A stretch of DNA of 12,925 nt from assembly GCA_947463285.1 (NCBI GenBank), contig CANHTV010000060.1:1-12925 (forward strand). Direction: 5' to 3'. The notes beneath the pieces are model-generated. The model was given only the letters and a program-made list of their open reading frames with translations, had not been told where the DNA came from and did no database searches. The position numbers were made by a program, and so were the translations under genes. Source of the DNA: Verrucomicrobiaceae bacterium. Its GTDB lineage: Bacteria; Verrucomicrobiota; Verrucomicrobiia; Verrucomicrobiales; Verrucomicrobiaceae. Shown in pieces: positions 1 to 6,739 of the stretch (its first letter is position 1; every line of letters begins with the position of its first letter).

Positions 1-554
1 CGAAGGGTGAGAAGCTTAGCGCCGAGATCGCCGATGTGAAGCGCTGGATCGACTACTCCGCGATCATGAATGCGCCGCACATCCGTGTCTTCGCGGGTCC
101 TCAGCCCAAAGGTCTCACGGAAGAGGAAGCCGTCGCCAATTGCCAGGAAGCCTATCAAGAGTGCCTCGACTATGCCGCAACAAAGGGCGTATTCCTTGGG
201 CTAGAAAACCACGGCGGCATTGTCGCTGAGCCAGACAACCTCATCAAGATGGTGAAAGCCGCCAACAGTCCCTGGGCCGGCATCAACTGGGACAGCGGCA
301 ACTTTCACACCGAGGATCCGTATGGCGATCTCGCGAAGATCGCCCCGTATGCGATCAACGTGCAGCTCAAGATGGAGATGAGCCCCAAAGGCACCAAGAA
401 AGGCGAAGGCCAGCCCGCCGATGTTCCACGTCTTTTGAAGATCCTGCGCGAAGCTAACTACCAGGGCTGGTTCACGCTGGAGTATGAAGTGGCGAATGAC
501 CCGTTTGTCGAAGTGCCGAAGATTTGCGATATGCTGCGCCCGCTTTTGGGATAG
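1..554 (+). CDS. Sugar phosphate isomerase/epimerase family protein (3' part, partial)
   Basis: The gene enters from the left edge. The open frame runs from base 3 to the TAG at 552-554 and shows 183 residues; no start is visible, and the GTG at 36 is an internal Val codon. It belongs to the xylose isomerase-like / AP endonuclease 2 TIM-barrel family, which usually has about 270-300 residues, so roughly the first third is missing. Late barrel-strand motifs can be seen: GLENHGG (a Glu typical of a metal ligand), NWDSGNFH (Asp and His), VQLKMEM where many relatives have an HxKD-like strand, and a terminal TLEYE Glu. Such enzymes use a divalent metal to isomerise or epimerise sugars or inositol derivatives; the substrate cannot be told from sequence. 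The MFS transporter gene downstream suggests a sugar uptake/catabolism unit, now separated from it by the four-helix cassette. The family call is secure; the specific role is unknown. Confidence 0.85.
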   Translation, partial: KGEKLSAEIADVKRWIDYSAIMNAPHIRVFAGPQPKGLTEEEAVANCQEAYQECLDYAATKGVFLGLENHGGIVAEPDNLIKMVKAANSPWAGINWDSGNFHTEDPYGDLAKIAPYAINVQLKMEMSPKGTKKGEGQPADVPRLLKILREANYQGWFTLEYEVANDPFVEVPKICDMLRPLLG

Positions 555-556
555 CC

Positions 557-600
557 GTTTGCGGTAGTTGGCGATTGTTTGCTGTTATTTGCAATGGTTG
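557..600 (+). repeat. Left arm of imperfect 44-bp inverted repeat flanking the four-helix-bundle gene
   Basis: Aligned by eye without gaps, this segment matches the reverse complement of 1092-1135 at 34 of 44 positions. Both arms begin GTTTGCG and end near ATGGTT. It starts two bases after the isomerase stop codon. The arm is itself built from degenerate TTTGC-containing units of about 10-13 bp. Confidence 0.75.
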
Positions 601-622
601 CCAGAAAGGTAGCCGTTTAGGT

Positions 623-636
623 GTTTGCGATGGGTT
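623..636 (+). repeat. Extra copy of the short repeat unit (GTTTGCGATGG type)
   Basis: A further unit, GTTTGCGATGGGTT, lies inside the cassette upstream of the four-helix gene. It matches the unit GTTTGCGATGGTTT read on the minus strand at 1092-1105 in 12 of 14 positions. It supports the idea that the flanks are made of a repeated short motif and not of one unique palindrome. Confidence 0.5.
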
Positions 637-711
637 ACCAATCTCAGAGGCCTACGACTTCATAAGTCAGCGCCAACAACAGACTAGAATAGCAAACCTC
701 AGCCAACTCAT

Positions 712-1092
712 ATGAGAAAACAATTCCCATTCGAAAAGCTGGAGGTCTGGCAGGATGCCAGACGCTTGGTTCAGGACGTTTATGCTTGTTTGCGAGAGTT
801 CCCCAAAGAAGAGCGTTTCGGGCTGACCAGTCAGTTGACCCGCGCGGCTGTCTCTGTGGTGAATAATTTGGCGGAAGGCTCTGGCCGAGCTTCTCTAAAA
901 GATCAGGCCCATTTTTCAAACCAAGCTTACGGATCCCTGATGGAAACAGCCTGTGATCTCATTCTCGTAACTGACTTGAAATTCACCGATCAAACAGTGA
1001 CCGATCCAATCCTCAATCACGCCTACGATCTCAGCGTTCGAATTCACAATCTTCGCGAATCTCAGATCCGTCGGGCAGAAGAATCTCGCTGA
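712..1092 (+). CDS. Four-helix-bundle protein (S23 / 23S rRNA intervening-sequence protein family)
   Basis: The gene encodes 126 residues, the usual length for this family. Recognisable features are the N-terminal FEKLEVWQDARRLVQDVY helix, FPKEERFGLTSQLTRAAVSV (helix 2), NNLAEGSGRAS with the family's xNIAEGxGR-like turn, KDQAHFSNQAYGSLMET (helix 3) and a charged C-terminal helix. The family was first found as the ORF inside 23S rRNA intervening sequences and also occurs free-standing in many bacterial genomes. A relative (Avd) is the accessory protein of diversity-generating retroelements, where it binds nucleic acid and reverse transcriptase. Nothing like a reverse transcriptase is present here. 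The gene sits inside a 44-bp imperfect inverted repeat and its TGA ends at the first base of the right arm. No clear Shine-Dalgarno precedes the ATG. Family assignment is firm; the cellular role of free-standing copies is not known. Confidence 0.9.
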   Translation: MRKQFPFEKLEVWQDARRLVQDVYACLREFPKEERFGLTSQLTRAAVSVVNNLAEGSGRASLKDQAHFSNQAYGSLMETACDLILVTDLKFTDQTVTDPILNHAYDLSVRIHNLRESQIRRAEESR

Positions 1093-1135
1093 AACCATCG
1101 CAAACTACTGCTAACAACCGCAAACCATCGCAAAC
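1092..1135 (-). repeat. Right arm of imperfect 44-bp inverted repeat flanking the four-helix-bundle gene
   Basis: This arm is the inverted partner of 557-600. It contains two near-identical direct units, AAACCATCGCAAAC at 1092-1105 and CAAACCATCGCAAAC at 1121-1135. It overlaps the last base of the four-helix stop codon and ends 11 bases before the MFS ATG. Confidence 0.75.
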
Positions 1136-1146
1136 ATCTCCCACCC

Positions 1147-2622
1147 ATGCCCACCAAATTCACCACCACCACCTGGCTGATCATCGTCATCGCCAGCATC
1201 GGATTCCTTTTCGACACTTATGAGCTGCTGATGACGCCGCTCGTCGCGGCTCCGGCGATTGCAGAACTTTTGAAAGTACCGCTGAACAACCCAATGGTCA
1301 CGGACTGGGTGGGCAAGCTGCTGTGGATCGCGGCGCTTTGTGGTGGTGTGTTTGGTCTGCTTGGCGGATGGCTGGTGGATCGCTTCGGACGGAAAAAGAT
1401 CATGGCGGCGAGCATCTTCATGTATTCGCTCTCCCCTTTCTGCGCGGCCTTTGCGACCTCGCTTCCGATGTTTGTCTTCTTCCGCAGCACGACCTTCATC
1501 GGCGTGTGTGTGGAGTTCGTGGCGGCGATTACCTGGCTGGCTGAGGTTTTCCCAGACAAGAAGGATAAAGAGAAGTGGCTCGGCATTACGCAGGCCTTCG
1601 CCTCCTTGGGGGGGCTGTTGGTCACGGGTGTCAGCGTCTGGATCAGCAGTCATGGCGCAGATCTTCCGCATTGGGGACTGCCAGTCAGTCTGGGTGCGAC
1701 CGATCCGGGATCATGGCGCTATTTGCTGATGACAGGCATCCTGCCAGCCATCCCGATCGCGCTGCTGCTGCCGTTTGTGCCGGAAAGCCAAGTGTGGCTG
1801 GATCGCCGTGCGGCAGGCTCACTGAAACGTCCGAGCTTCGGGGCGCTCTTCTCACCGGAGCTTCGTCGTGTCACGCTCGTGACTGCGGCATTATCAGCTT
1901 GTGCTTATGGCATCGCCTTCGGTGCTCTTCAGGTGACGGTGGCCCGCGTGACGCCCGGCCTGCCTGAGCTGCGTGAAGAATCCAAAGCTCTGGCACCGCT
2001 GCGCAAAGAAGGTGAGGCCTTAAATCTGGAGTTTAATAAACTGGCTCCAACCGATCCGGCTCGCAAAGAACTCATCGGCAGAATCAAAGCCAATGTGGGC
2101 CAGCAAAAGCCTCTCAATGACAAGGTGAAAGCCATGGCTGACAAAGTGCAGCTGCATCAAGAACTGGGTGGCCTCATCGGTCGTATTCTGCTGGCGGGCC
2201 TTCTGATCTGGGGCATCAGCCGCGTGGCGTTGCTGAAGATCTTCCAGATCCCTGCGCTGATTTTACTTCCGCTCACTTACTTCAAGCTCTTCGAGCAGGG
2301 CGGCCAGGCCTTCCTTTGGGCTTATGGTGTCTGTGGTTTGCTCACCGTGGCACAGTTCAGTTACTTTGGTGAATACCTGCCGAAGGTGTTTCCGATGCAC
2401 CTACGTGGCACTGGCGGCAGCTTCGCCACCAATGTCGGCGGACGCATGATCGGCACCAGCATGGCTTTCCTGACGACAAGCTTTGTCGCTCCGATGATCG
2501 CAGGCAAGGGGCCACTGCTTCCGATGCACGTTGCCATGGCGGCGGGTTACGTCGGCACAGGCATCGCCGTGATCAGCTTCATCGTCGGCTTCCTGCTGCC
2601 AGAGCCGAAAAGCGAAGATTGA
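1147..2622 (+). CDS. MFS transporter (sugar-porter-like) with a charged insertion after TM7
   Basis: The gene encodes a 491-residue inner-membrane protein with the major facilitator layout. TM1 is near residues 10-36. Loop 2-3 carries the signature GGWLVDRFGRKK (73-84), and PESQVWLDRR (212-221) after TM6 resembles the PESPRWL motif of sugar/organic-acid porters. The C-terminal half has LRGTGGSFATNVGGR (419-433). Between predicted TM7 (about 242-266) and TM8 (about 343-363) lies a roughly 75-residue hydrophilic stretch (about 268-342) rich in Glu, Lys and Leu and likely helical or coiled-coil. With the N terminus inside, it would be periplasmic. Most MFS members have only a short loop here. 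The substrate is unknown; the isomerase-like gene just upstream hints at a sugar or polyol. No Shine-Dalgarno is seen before the ATG at 1147, which lies immediately after the four-helix cassette, so expression may depend on read-through from the isomerase or on sequence inside the cassette. Confidence 0.9.
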   Translation: MPTKFTTTTWLIIVIASIGFLFDTYELLMTPLVAAPAIAELLKVPLNNPMVTDWVGKLLWIAALCGGVFGLLGGWLVDRFGRKKIMAASIFMYSLSPFCAAFATSLPMFVFFRSTTFIGVCVEFVAAITWLAEVFPDKKDKEKWLGITQAFASLGGLLVTGVSVWISSHGADLPHWGLPVSLGATDPGSWRYLLMTGILPAIPIALLLPFVPESQVWLDRRAAGSLKRPSFGALFSPELRRVTLVTAALSACAYGIAFGALQVTVARVTPGLPELREESKALAPLRKEGEALNLEFNKLAPTDPARKELIGRIKANVGQQKPLNDKVKAMADKVQLHQELGGLIGRILLAGLLIWGISRVALLKIFQIPALILLPLTYFKLFEQGGQAFLWAYGVCGLLTVAQFSYFGEYLPKVFPMHLRGTGGSFATNVGGRMIGTSMAFLTTSFVAPMIAGKGPLLPMHVAMAAGYVGTGIAVISFIVGFLLPEPKSED

Positions 2623-2633
2623 TGGTTACCCTT

Positions 2634-2669
2634 TTCAGCCTCCGGTTCTCAATGGAGCCGGAGGCTGAA
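2634..2669. terminator. Perfect 12-bp hairpin between convergent genes (candidate terminator)
   Basis: The arm TTCAGCCTCCGG (2634-2645) pairs perfectly with CCGGAGGCTGAA (2658-2669) around a 12-base loop. It fills the gap between the MFS stop (2622) and the queC stop (2670-2672). Neither strand has a U-tract after the stem, so a classical intrinsic terminator is not certain. The position and perfect stem favour a shared 3'-end structure or transcript stabiliser. Confidence 0.65.
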
Positions 2670-3332
2670 TCATACCTTCAGATACGCCGTGGGGTCAGGC
2701 AAACCTGCCAGTTGGAAAGCTTCGCGGCGCTCGACGCAGGTGCCGCAGAGGCCACAGTGCTGGTCTCCGCCTTTGTAGCAGCTCCAAGTCTGGGCGAAGT
2801 CGATACCAAGCTCATGACCTAGTTTGGCGATGGCGGTTTTATCCAGATCAATGAAGGGGCGCAGCAGGCTGATGCGGGCGTAGGTGCCCTCGCGCATGGC
2901 ATCGGCGATGGCCTGCATGAAGGGCTCGCGACAGTCAGGATAGATGGCGTGATCCCCTGAATGCGCGGCGATGACGAGGCTCTCGGCTCCGCGTGACTCA
3001 GCGACGCCACAGGCGATGGCGAGCATGATGCCATTGCGAAAAGGCACGACGGTGCGCTTCATGGTTTCATCGGCGTAGTGGCCGTCAGGGATGTCGCCGC
3101 CACTTTTCAGGAGGTCGGAGTCGAAGAGTTCGTTCACAAACGGCAGGGCGACCACGTCATGATGAATGCCGTTTTTAGCGGCATGAAGACGGGCAAAGGA
3201 AATCTCCTGCTCGTTATGTTTCGAGCCATAGTCAAAGCTGATGGCACCCACCACTTCATGCTCACGAAGCGCCCAGTAAAAAGCAGCCGTGGAGTCCATG
3301 CCGCCGCTGAGTAAGACGAGTGTTTTCGACAT
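2670..3332 (-). CDS. queC: 7-cyano-7-deazaguanine synthase QueC
   Basis: QueC converts 7-carboxy-7-deazaguanine to preQ0 using ATP and ammonia, in the cytoplasm, on the pathway to queuosine. The 220-residue product has the N-terminal PP-loop LLSGGMDST (7-15), DYGSKHNEQE (34-43), VVPFRNGIML (95-104), HSGDH (124-128), YPDCRE (131-136) and the zinc-binding cysteines C185, C193, C196 and C199 in SCYKGGDQHCGLCGTC. Length matches the family. The start at 3332 was chosen because the PP-loop normally begins a few residues from the N terminus; an in-frame start at 3386 would add 18 atypical residues and run into queF. It follows queF by 20 bp on the same strand, which suggests a queF-queC operon. No Shine-Dalgarno is visible. 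queD and queE are not in the window. Confidence 0.95.
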   Translation of the reverse strand: MSKTLVLLSGGMDSTAAFYWALREHEVVGAISFDYGSKHNEQEISFARLHAAKNGIHHDVVALPFVNELFDSDLLKSGGDIPDGHYADETMKRTVVPFRNGIMLAIACGVAESRGAESLVIAAHSGDHAIYPDCREPFMQAIADAMREGTYARISLLRPFIDLDKTAIAKLGHELGIDFAQTWSCYKGGDQHCGLCGTCVERREAFQLAGLPDPTAYLKV

Positions 3333-3352
3333 GGCGGTGCGGATTGGTGAGC

Positions 3353-3811
3353 TTAATGACTGCTGCTGAGTGAGGCCTGCGGCCACTCCAGCGGCACTTC
3401 GCGAAGGGGATGCCGCGCTTCACAGGTGAGCTGAATGCCGCCGCGCGGTACGAATTTACCACGCACGATTGCCTGCTTGGGAGCACAGGCTTTGACGAGG
3501 TCATCGAGGATGCGATTGACGATGGCTTCGTTGAAAGAGGCGTGGTTGCGGTAGCTGGCCAAGTAAAACTTCAGCGACTTGGTCTCCACACAGCGCTCTT
3601 CTGGGATGTAGAGGATCTCCACATGAGCGGCGTCTGGCTGGCCAGTGACGGGGCAGAGCGAGCTGAAATCAGGAGCACTGAGATGGATGGTGTAGTTGCG
3701 GCCAGGCGTGCGATTGGGAAAGGTTTCCAGCGTCGCTTCATTAGGAGAGCCTGGCAGGCGGTGCTCGGAGCGGCCGAGGAGGGAGAGATCAGCAGATTGA
3801 GAGTCGGACAT
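3353..3811 (-). CDS. queF: NADPH-dependent 7-cyano-7-deazaguanine reductase QueF (unimodular type)
   Basis: QueF reduces the nitrile of preQ0 to the amine preQ1 with NADPH, the step after QueC. The 152-residue product has the size of the short, B. subtilis-type enzyme. It shows APDFSSLCPVTGQPD (46-60) with the nucleophilic Cys53 and Asp60, the QueF signature ETKSLKFYLASYRNH (76-90), and the C-terminal FVPRGGIQLT (120-129). At the site where many members read FHE, this protein reads FNE (residues 93-95), replacing the usual His by Asn94 while keeping the substrate-binding Glu95. The start at 3811 fits a short N-terminal extension; an in-frame start at 3877 adds 22 residues without family resemblance. 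Upstream, TTGCCT (3845-3840) and CATACT (3823-3818) with a 16-bp spacer form a weak minus-strand promoter candidate. Its partner queC starts 20 bp downstream. Confidence 0.93.
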   Translation of the reverse strand: MSDSQSADLSLLGRSEHRLPGSPNEATLETFPNRTPGRNYTIHLSAPDFSSLCPVTGQPDAAHVEILYIPEERCVETKSLKFYLASYRNHASFNEAIVNRILDDLVKACAPKQAIVRGKFVPRGGIQLTCEARHPLREVPLEWPQASLSSSH

Positions 3812-3919
3812 CGTCGCAGTATGCCAGCACTCTTCGATGAGGCAACCTTGGGCATCAGGCTGGGAGAAGCATTGCAAAGGAGCTGAAACTGAGGCACTCC
3901 ATCTAAACCCGACCTGTTC

Positions 3920-5716
3920 ATGCCGCCCTCCCCCCCCGCCTTAGCCAGCAGCCCGTTGATCCGATCTGCGTTTTATCTTTTGGTGATCGGACTGGCTCTG
4001 GTGCATGTCTTCATCACCTTTCGCGGTTTGAGCAGTGCGGCGGGCATGGAGCAGGCACAGCTCGCCCGCGAGCTCGCCCGAGGTTCAGGTTTCGAGACGA
4101 AAGTCATCCGGCCCTATGCTTGGGCGCGCCTGATCAGTGCCGGAGTTGATCCTTCGCCAATGGAGATGCCAGAGATCTCGCAGCCGCCGCTTCAGGCCTT
4201 GGTCTTGATGCCAGTCTTCAAAATGCTTTCCAGCTATCTGGTTTATGATCCCATCAAGAACGGCTCCATCTTTCTCATGGATCGAGTGATCGCATGCGTG
4301 GGCGTTTCCTGTCTTTTGCTGACGTTGCTTTGGACGCATGGCACGGCCCGTCGGTTGTTTGATGAAAAAGTCGCCGCCGTGGTGGTTCTAGCACTCATTC
4401 TCTGTGCACCGCTTTGGCAACTGGCGGCGAGTGGCAGCCCGGTCACACTGATGTTGCCGTTGTTTGCGCTCTGGTTCAGAGTCTTTGCCGGGGCTCAGTT
4501 AAAGGCGGCTGAAGGGCAGGGGGTGGGGTCTTATTTCCTCATGATGTCCGCGCTCGCGGCACTCATGCTGATGACTCACTGGATGGCCCTCTGGCTGGTG
4601 ATCGGACTGGTCTTTGCAGTGATGCAGACCTTTCCGGGAAGACGCACGGGAGCCGTCGTAGTCGCCATGGTGCCGCTTCTCGTCCTGGCAGTCTGGGGTT
4701 TATGGATGATGAAAGTCTGTGGAGATCCACTGGGCGGTGCCAAGACACTCTTCCAGGCACATTTGCTGAGCATGGACCCCGCGCTGCTCCAGCGTGATTT
4801 CACCATCGTCTCACCGCCAATGATGGTTAGTGATCTCTTGCGAAAACTGACGGGAAATCTCAAAGGCCAACTGACCGAGAGCTTCGCTCATGTGGGTTTT
4901 TCTGTGCCAGCGGCCTGTTTCTTCATCGCCTTGTTTTATCGCTTCCGTCGGCGCTCGGTGATGCAGTCGATGGTAGGACTGTCCTTGATCTTTCTACTTC
5001 TGGCGATCGGCACAGCTTTGCTGGGTTTGCCAGAAAAGACGCAGGATGATCAGTCGCTGTATCTCGTGCTGGTGCCAGCCATGGCTGTCTTTGGCACTGC
5101 CGTACTCGCTGTATTGTGGAATCGGCTTCAGGTGCAGGGCGGTTATTTTTGGCAGAACCTCGGCTTTGCAGTGATCGCGGTGATCCTCTCCGCCGTGCCG
5201 ATGATAGACTCTCTGCCTGCGGATCTCAAAATGGGGCTGACGATGCGTAGCCGACTTTATCCACACTGGCCGCCTTATGTGCCGGATCGCGTTTCTCTGG
5301 TGCGCAGGCTGATCGAAAAAAATGAGATCATCGCCAGCGATGCACCCTGGTTTGTCGCTTGGTATGCGGACGTGCCCTGTATCTGGCTGCCGCTGAAGCG
5401 TGCTGATTTCTCCAAGATGCAGACACTGCTGCAGGCTCATGAAACCAAGATCGCAGGTGTCGTCATGACCCCTGTCAGTTCACAGGTTAACCACCTGCAC
5501 GAGGCCTTTTCCGGAGCCTACAGCGAGTGGCCGGATCTGCTTTTTCGCGGGCTGATGCTGGCCTTCGACAAAGACTTTCAGCCACGTCCTGACTTCGAGT
5601 ACAAGGTGCCTCTACCGCTTGTAGCAATGCCTGTGGGGGAAAAGGAAAATCTGAGCCTTCAGATGACTTTTTACACCGACAAGATGCGCAGCGTCAAACC
5701 GGAGAAGGCTCAATAA
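3920..5716 (+). CDS. GT-C membrane glycosyltransferase (GT39/ArnT-like)
   Basis: The gene encodes a 598-residue polytopic inner-membrane protein with about 10 or more hydrophobic segments (starting at residues 13-35), a long first periplasmic loop and a soluble C-terminal region from about residue 445. Features typical of the PMT_2/ArnT superfamily are the first-loop acidic segment MEQAQLARELARGSGFET (43-60), where Glu44 lies where the catalytic Asp/Glu is expected, and the later QPPLQALVL (88-96). The C-terminal part has VRRLIEKNEIIASDAPWFVAWYADVP-like features (461-486), as seen in bacterial relatives. Such enzymes move a sugar from a polyprenyl-phosphate carrier to lipid or protein on the periplasmic side; acceptor and donor are unknown. 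It is divergent from queF and overlaps the converging ispA gene by 7 bp. The neighbouring prenyl diphosphate synthase makes the precursor of polyprenyl carriers, but the genes are on opposite strands, so a functional link is only suggestive. Confidence 0.75.
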   Translation: MPPSPPALASSPLIRSAFYLLVIGLALVHVFITFRGLSSAAGMEQAQLARELARGSGFETKVIRPYAWARLISAGVDPSPMEMPEISQPPLQALVLMPVFKMLSSYLVYDPIKNGSIFLMDRVIACVGVSCLLLTLLWTHGTARRLFDEKVAAVVVLALILCAPLWQLAASGSPVTLMLPLFALWFRVFAGAQLKAAEGQGVGSYFLMMSALAALMLMTHWMALWLVIGLVFAVMQTFPGRRTGAVVVAMVPLLVLAVWGLWMMKVCGDPLGGAKTLFQAHLLSMDPALLQRDFTIVSPPMMVSDLLRKLTGNLKGQLTESFAHVGFSVPAACFFIALFYRFRRRSVMQSMVGLSLIFLLLAIGTALLGLPEKTQDDQSLYLVLVPAMAVFGTAVLAVLWNRLQVQGGYFWQNLGFAVIAVILSAVPMIDSLPADLKMGLTMRSRLYPHWPPYVPDRVSLVRRLIEKNEIIASDAPWFVAWYADVPCIWLPLKRADFSKMQTLLQAHETKIAGVVMTPVSSQVNHLHEAFSGAYSEWPDLLFRGLMLAFDKDFQPRPDFEYKVPLPLVAMPVGEKENLSLQMTFYTDKMRSVKPEKAQ

Positions 5717-6594
5717 TCACGAGCCAGCAGATAGTCAGCCAGCTCTTGAAGCCGCTGACCGCCAGCACCAAAGATGGCCAGCACATCGTGGGCCTTTTGC
5801 GTGAGCCGATGAGCCTCATCACGTGAGGCGTCGAGACCAATCAACGCGGGGTAAGTGCTCTTTTCAGACGCCATGTCTTTGCCAGCGCTTTTGCCGAGTT
5901 TCTCAGTGGTCTGGGTCACATCCAAAATGTCGTCGATGATCTGAAAGGCCAGACCCGTGGCCATGCCAAACTCGTGCAAAGCCTGCATCTGCTCTGCTGT
6001 CGCATCCGCACTCATGCCACCCAGTTTCAGGCTGGTCGTGAGCAACGCAGCGGTCTTATTTTCATGAATGAAGCGCAGGTCTTCCAACGGCAGCTTTTTC
6101 CCTTCGCCTTCAAGATCCGCCACCTGTCCACCGACGAGATGCAGACTGCCTGCGGTGAGCGCCAATTCCTTCACCAGATGGGCGGCATTGTAGCGAGATG
6201 TCGCCTCTGTTTTTACCACCAGCTCAAAGGCCAATGCCTGCAAAGCATCACCTGCCAGCACGGCGATGCCATCTCCATAGACCTTGTGACAAGTCGGCAC
6301 GCCGCGTCGGAAGTCATCGTTGTCCATGCTCGGCAGGTCATCATGGATGAGTGAGTAAGTATGCAGGCACTCGACAGCGCAGGCGCTCGGCCCCGCTGCT
6401 TCTTTGCTGCCGCCACAAGCCTCAGCTGCGGCCATGCAAAGGATCGGACGCAGACGCTTGCCACCCGCGAAAACACTATGCCGCATGGCCTTGTGAATCG
6501 TGGCTGGAGCCGTCTCGGCGGTAGGAATCCACTGCTCCAGCAGGGAGTCGGTAAAGGCGCAGCGCTCGGTGAGATAGGATTTGAGGTCGGACAT
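5710..6594 (-). CDS. ispA: Polyprenyl synthetase, farnesyl diphosphate synthase type
   Basis: The product condenses IPP with DMAPP and GPP to make farnesyl diphosphate in the cytoplasm. It has 294 residues, normal for bacterial IspA. Motifs in order are GGKRLRP (44-50), the first aspartate-rich motif DDLPSMDNDD (85-94) followed by RRG, GDALQALAFE (115-124), GGQ (155-157), ENKTAALL (178-185) and the second aspartate-rich motif DDILD (221-225). The DDxxxxD spacing and the Tyr five residues before it match type II bacterial farnesyl synthases such as E. coli IspA; geranylgeranyl synthases of the CrtE group cannot be fully excluded. The stop overlaps the end of the converging glycosyltransferase gene by 7 bp. 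Upstream is a 145-bp spacer shared with the divergent GlsB-type gene. No Shine-Dalgarno is evident. Confidence 0.92.
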   Translation of the reverse strand: MSDLKSYLTERCAFTDSLLEQWIPTAETAPATIHKAMRHSVFAGGKRLRPILCMAAAEACGGSKEAAGPSACAVECLHTYSLIHDDLPSMDNDDFRRGVPTCHKVYGDGIAVLAGDALQALAFELVVKTEATSRYNAAHLVKELALTAGSLHLVGGQVADLEGEGKKLPLEDLRFIHENKTAALLTTSLKLGGMSADATAEQMQALHEFGMATGLAFQIIDDILDVTQTTEKLGKSAGKDMASEKSTYPALIGLDASRDEAHRLTQKAHDVLAIFGAGGQRLQELADYLLARDY

Positions 6595-6701
6595 GGGCAG
6601 CCGTCATGAAGGCGGAGTCTTGGCGGCTGTGCAAGGATTTCGCTTCGGGGCGGGTTAGTTTTCAACAAACTGCCAAACCCAATAAGTAACGAAAAAGCTG
6701 A

Positions 6702-6730
6702 TTGACCATTCTTTGTAGAGTTTCTATTCT
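6702..6730 (+). promoter_or_regulatory. Sigma70-like promoter for the GlsB-type gene
   Basis: TTGACC (6702-6707) and TATTCT (6725-6730) are separated by exactly 17 bp in an AT-rich spacer. A start of transcription about 7 bp after the -10 box would fall near 6737, only some 3 bases before the ATG at 6740, predicting a leaderless or nearly leaderless mRNA. Confidence 0.6.
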
Positions 6731-6739
6731 GAAGATCTT

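Noticed and set aside
712..1092. Accessory protein (Avd) of a diversity-generating retroelement
   Set aside because: The four-helix fold is related to Avd, but no reverse transcriptase and no template/variable repeat pair with adenine-biased differences is present in the window.
1147..1671. Open frames opposite or within the MFS gene (minus 1111-1671, plus 1340-1729 and 1575-1967)
   Set aside because: They are shadows of the MFS coding frame, with Arg/Ser/Pro-rich products and no motifs.
3812..3919. preQ1 riboswitch in front of queF
   Set aside because: No short A-rich tail with a compatible hairpin/pseudoknot was recognised in the 108-bp spacer on the queF strand; a covariance-model search would decide.
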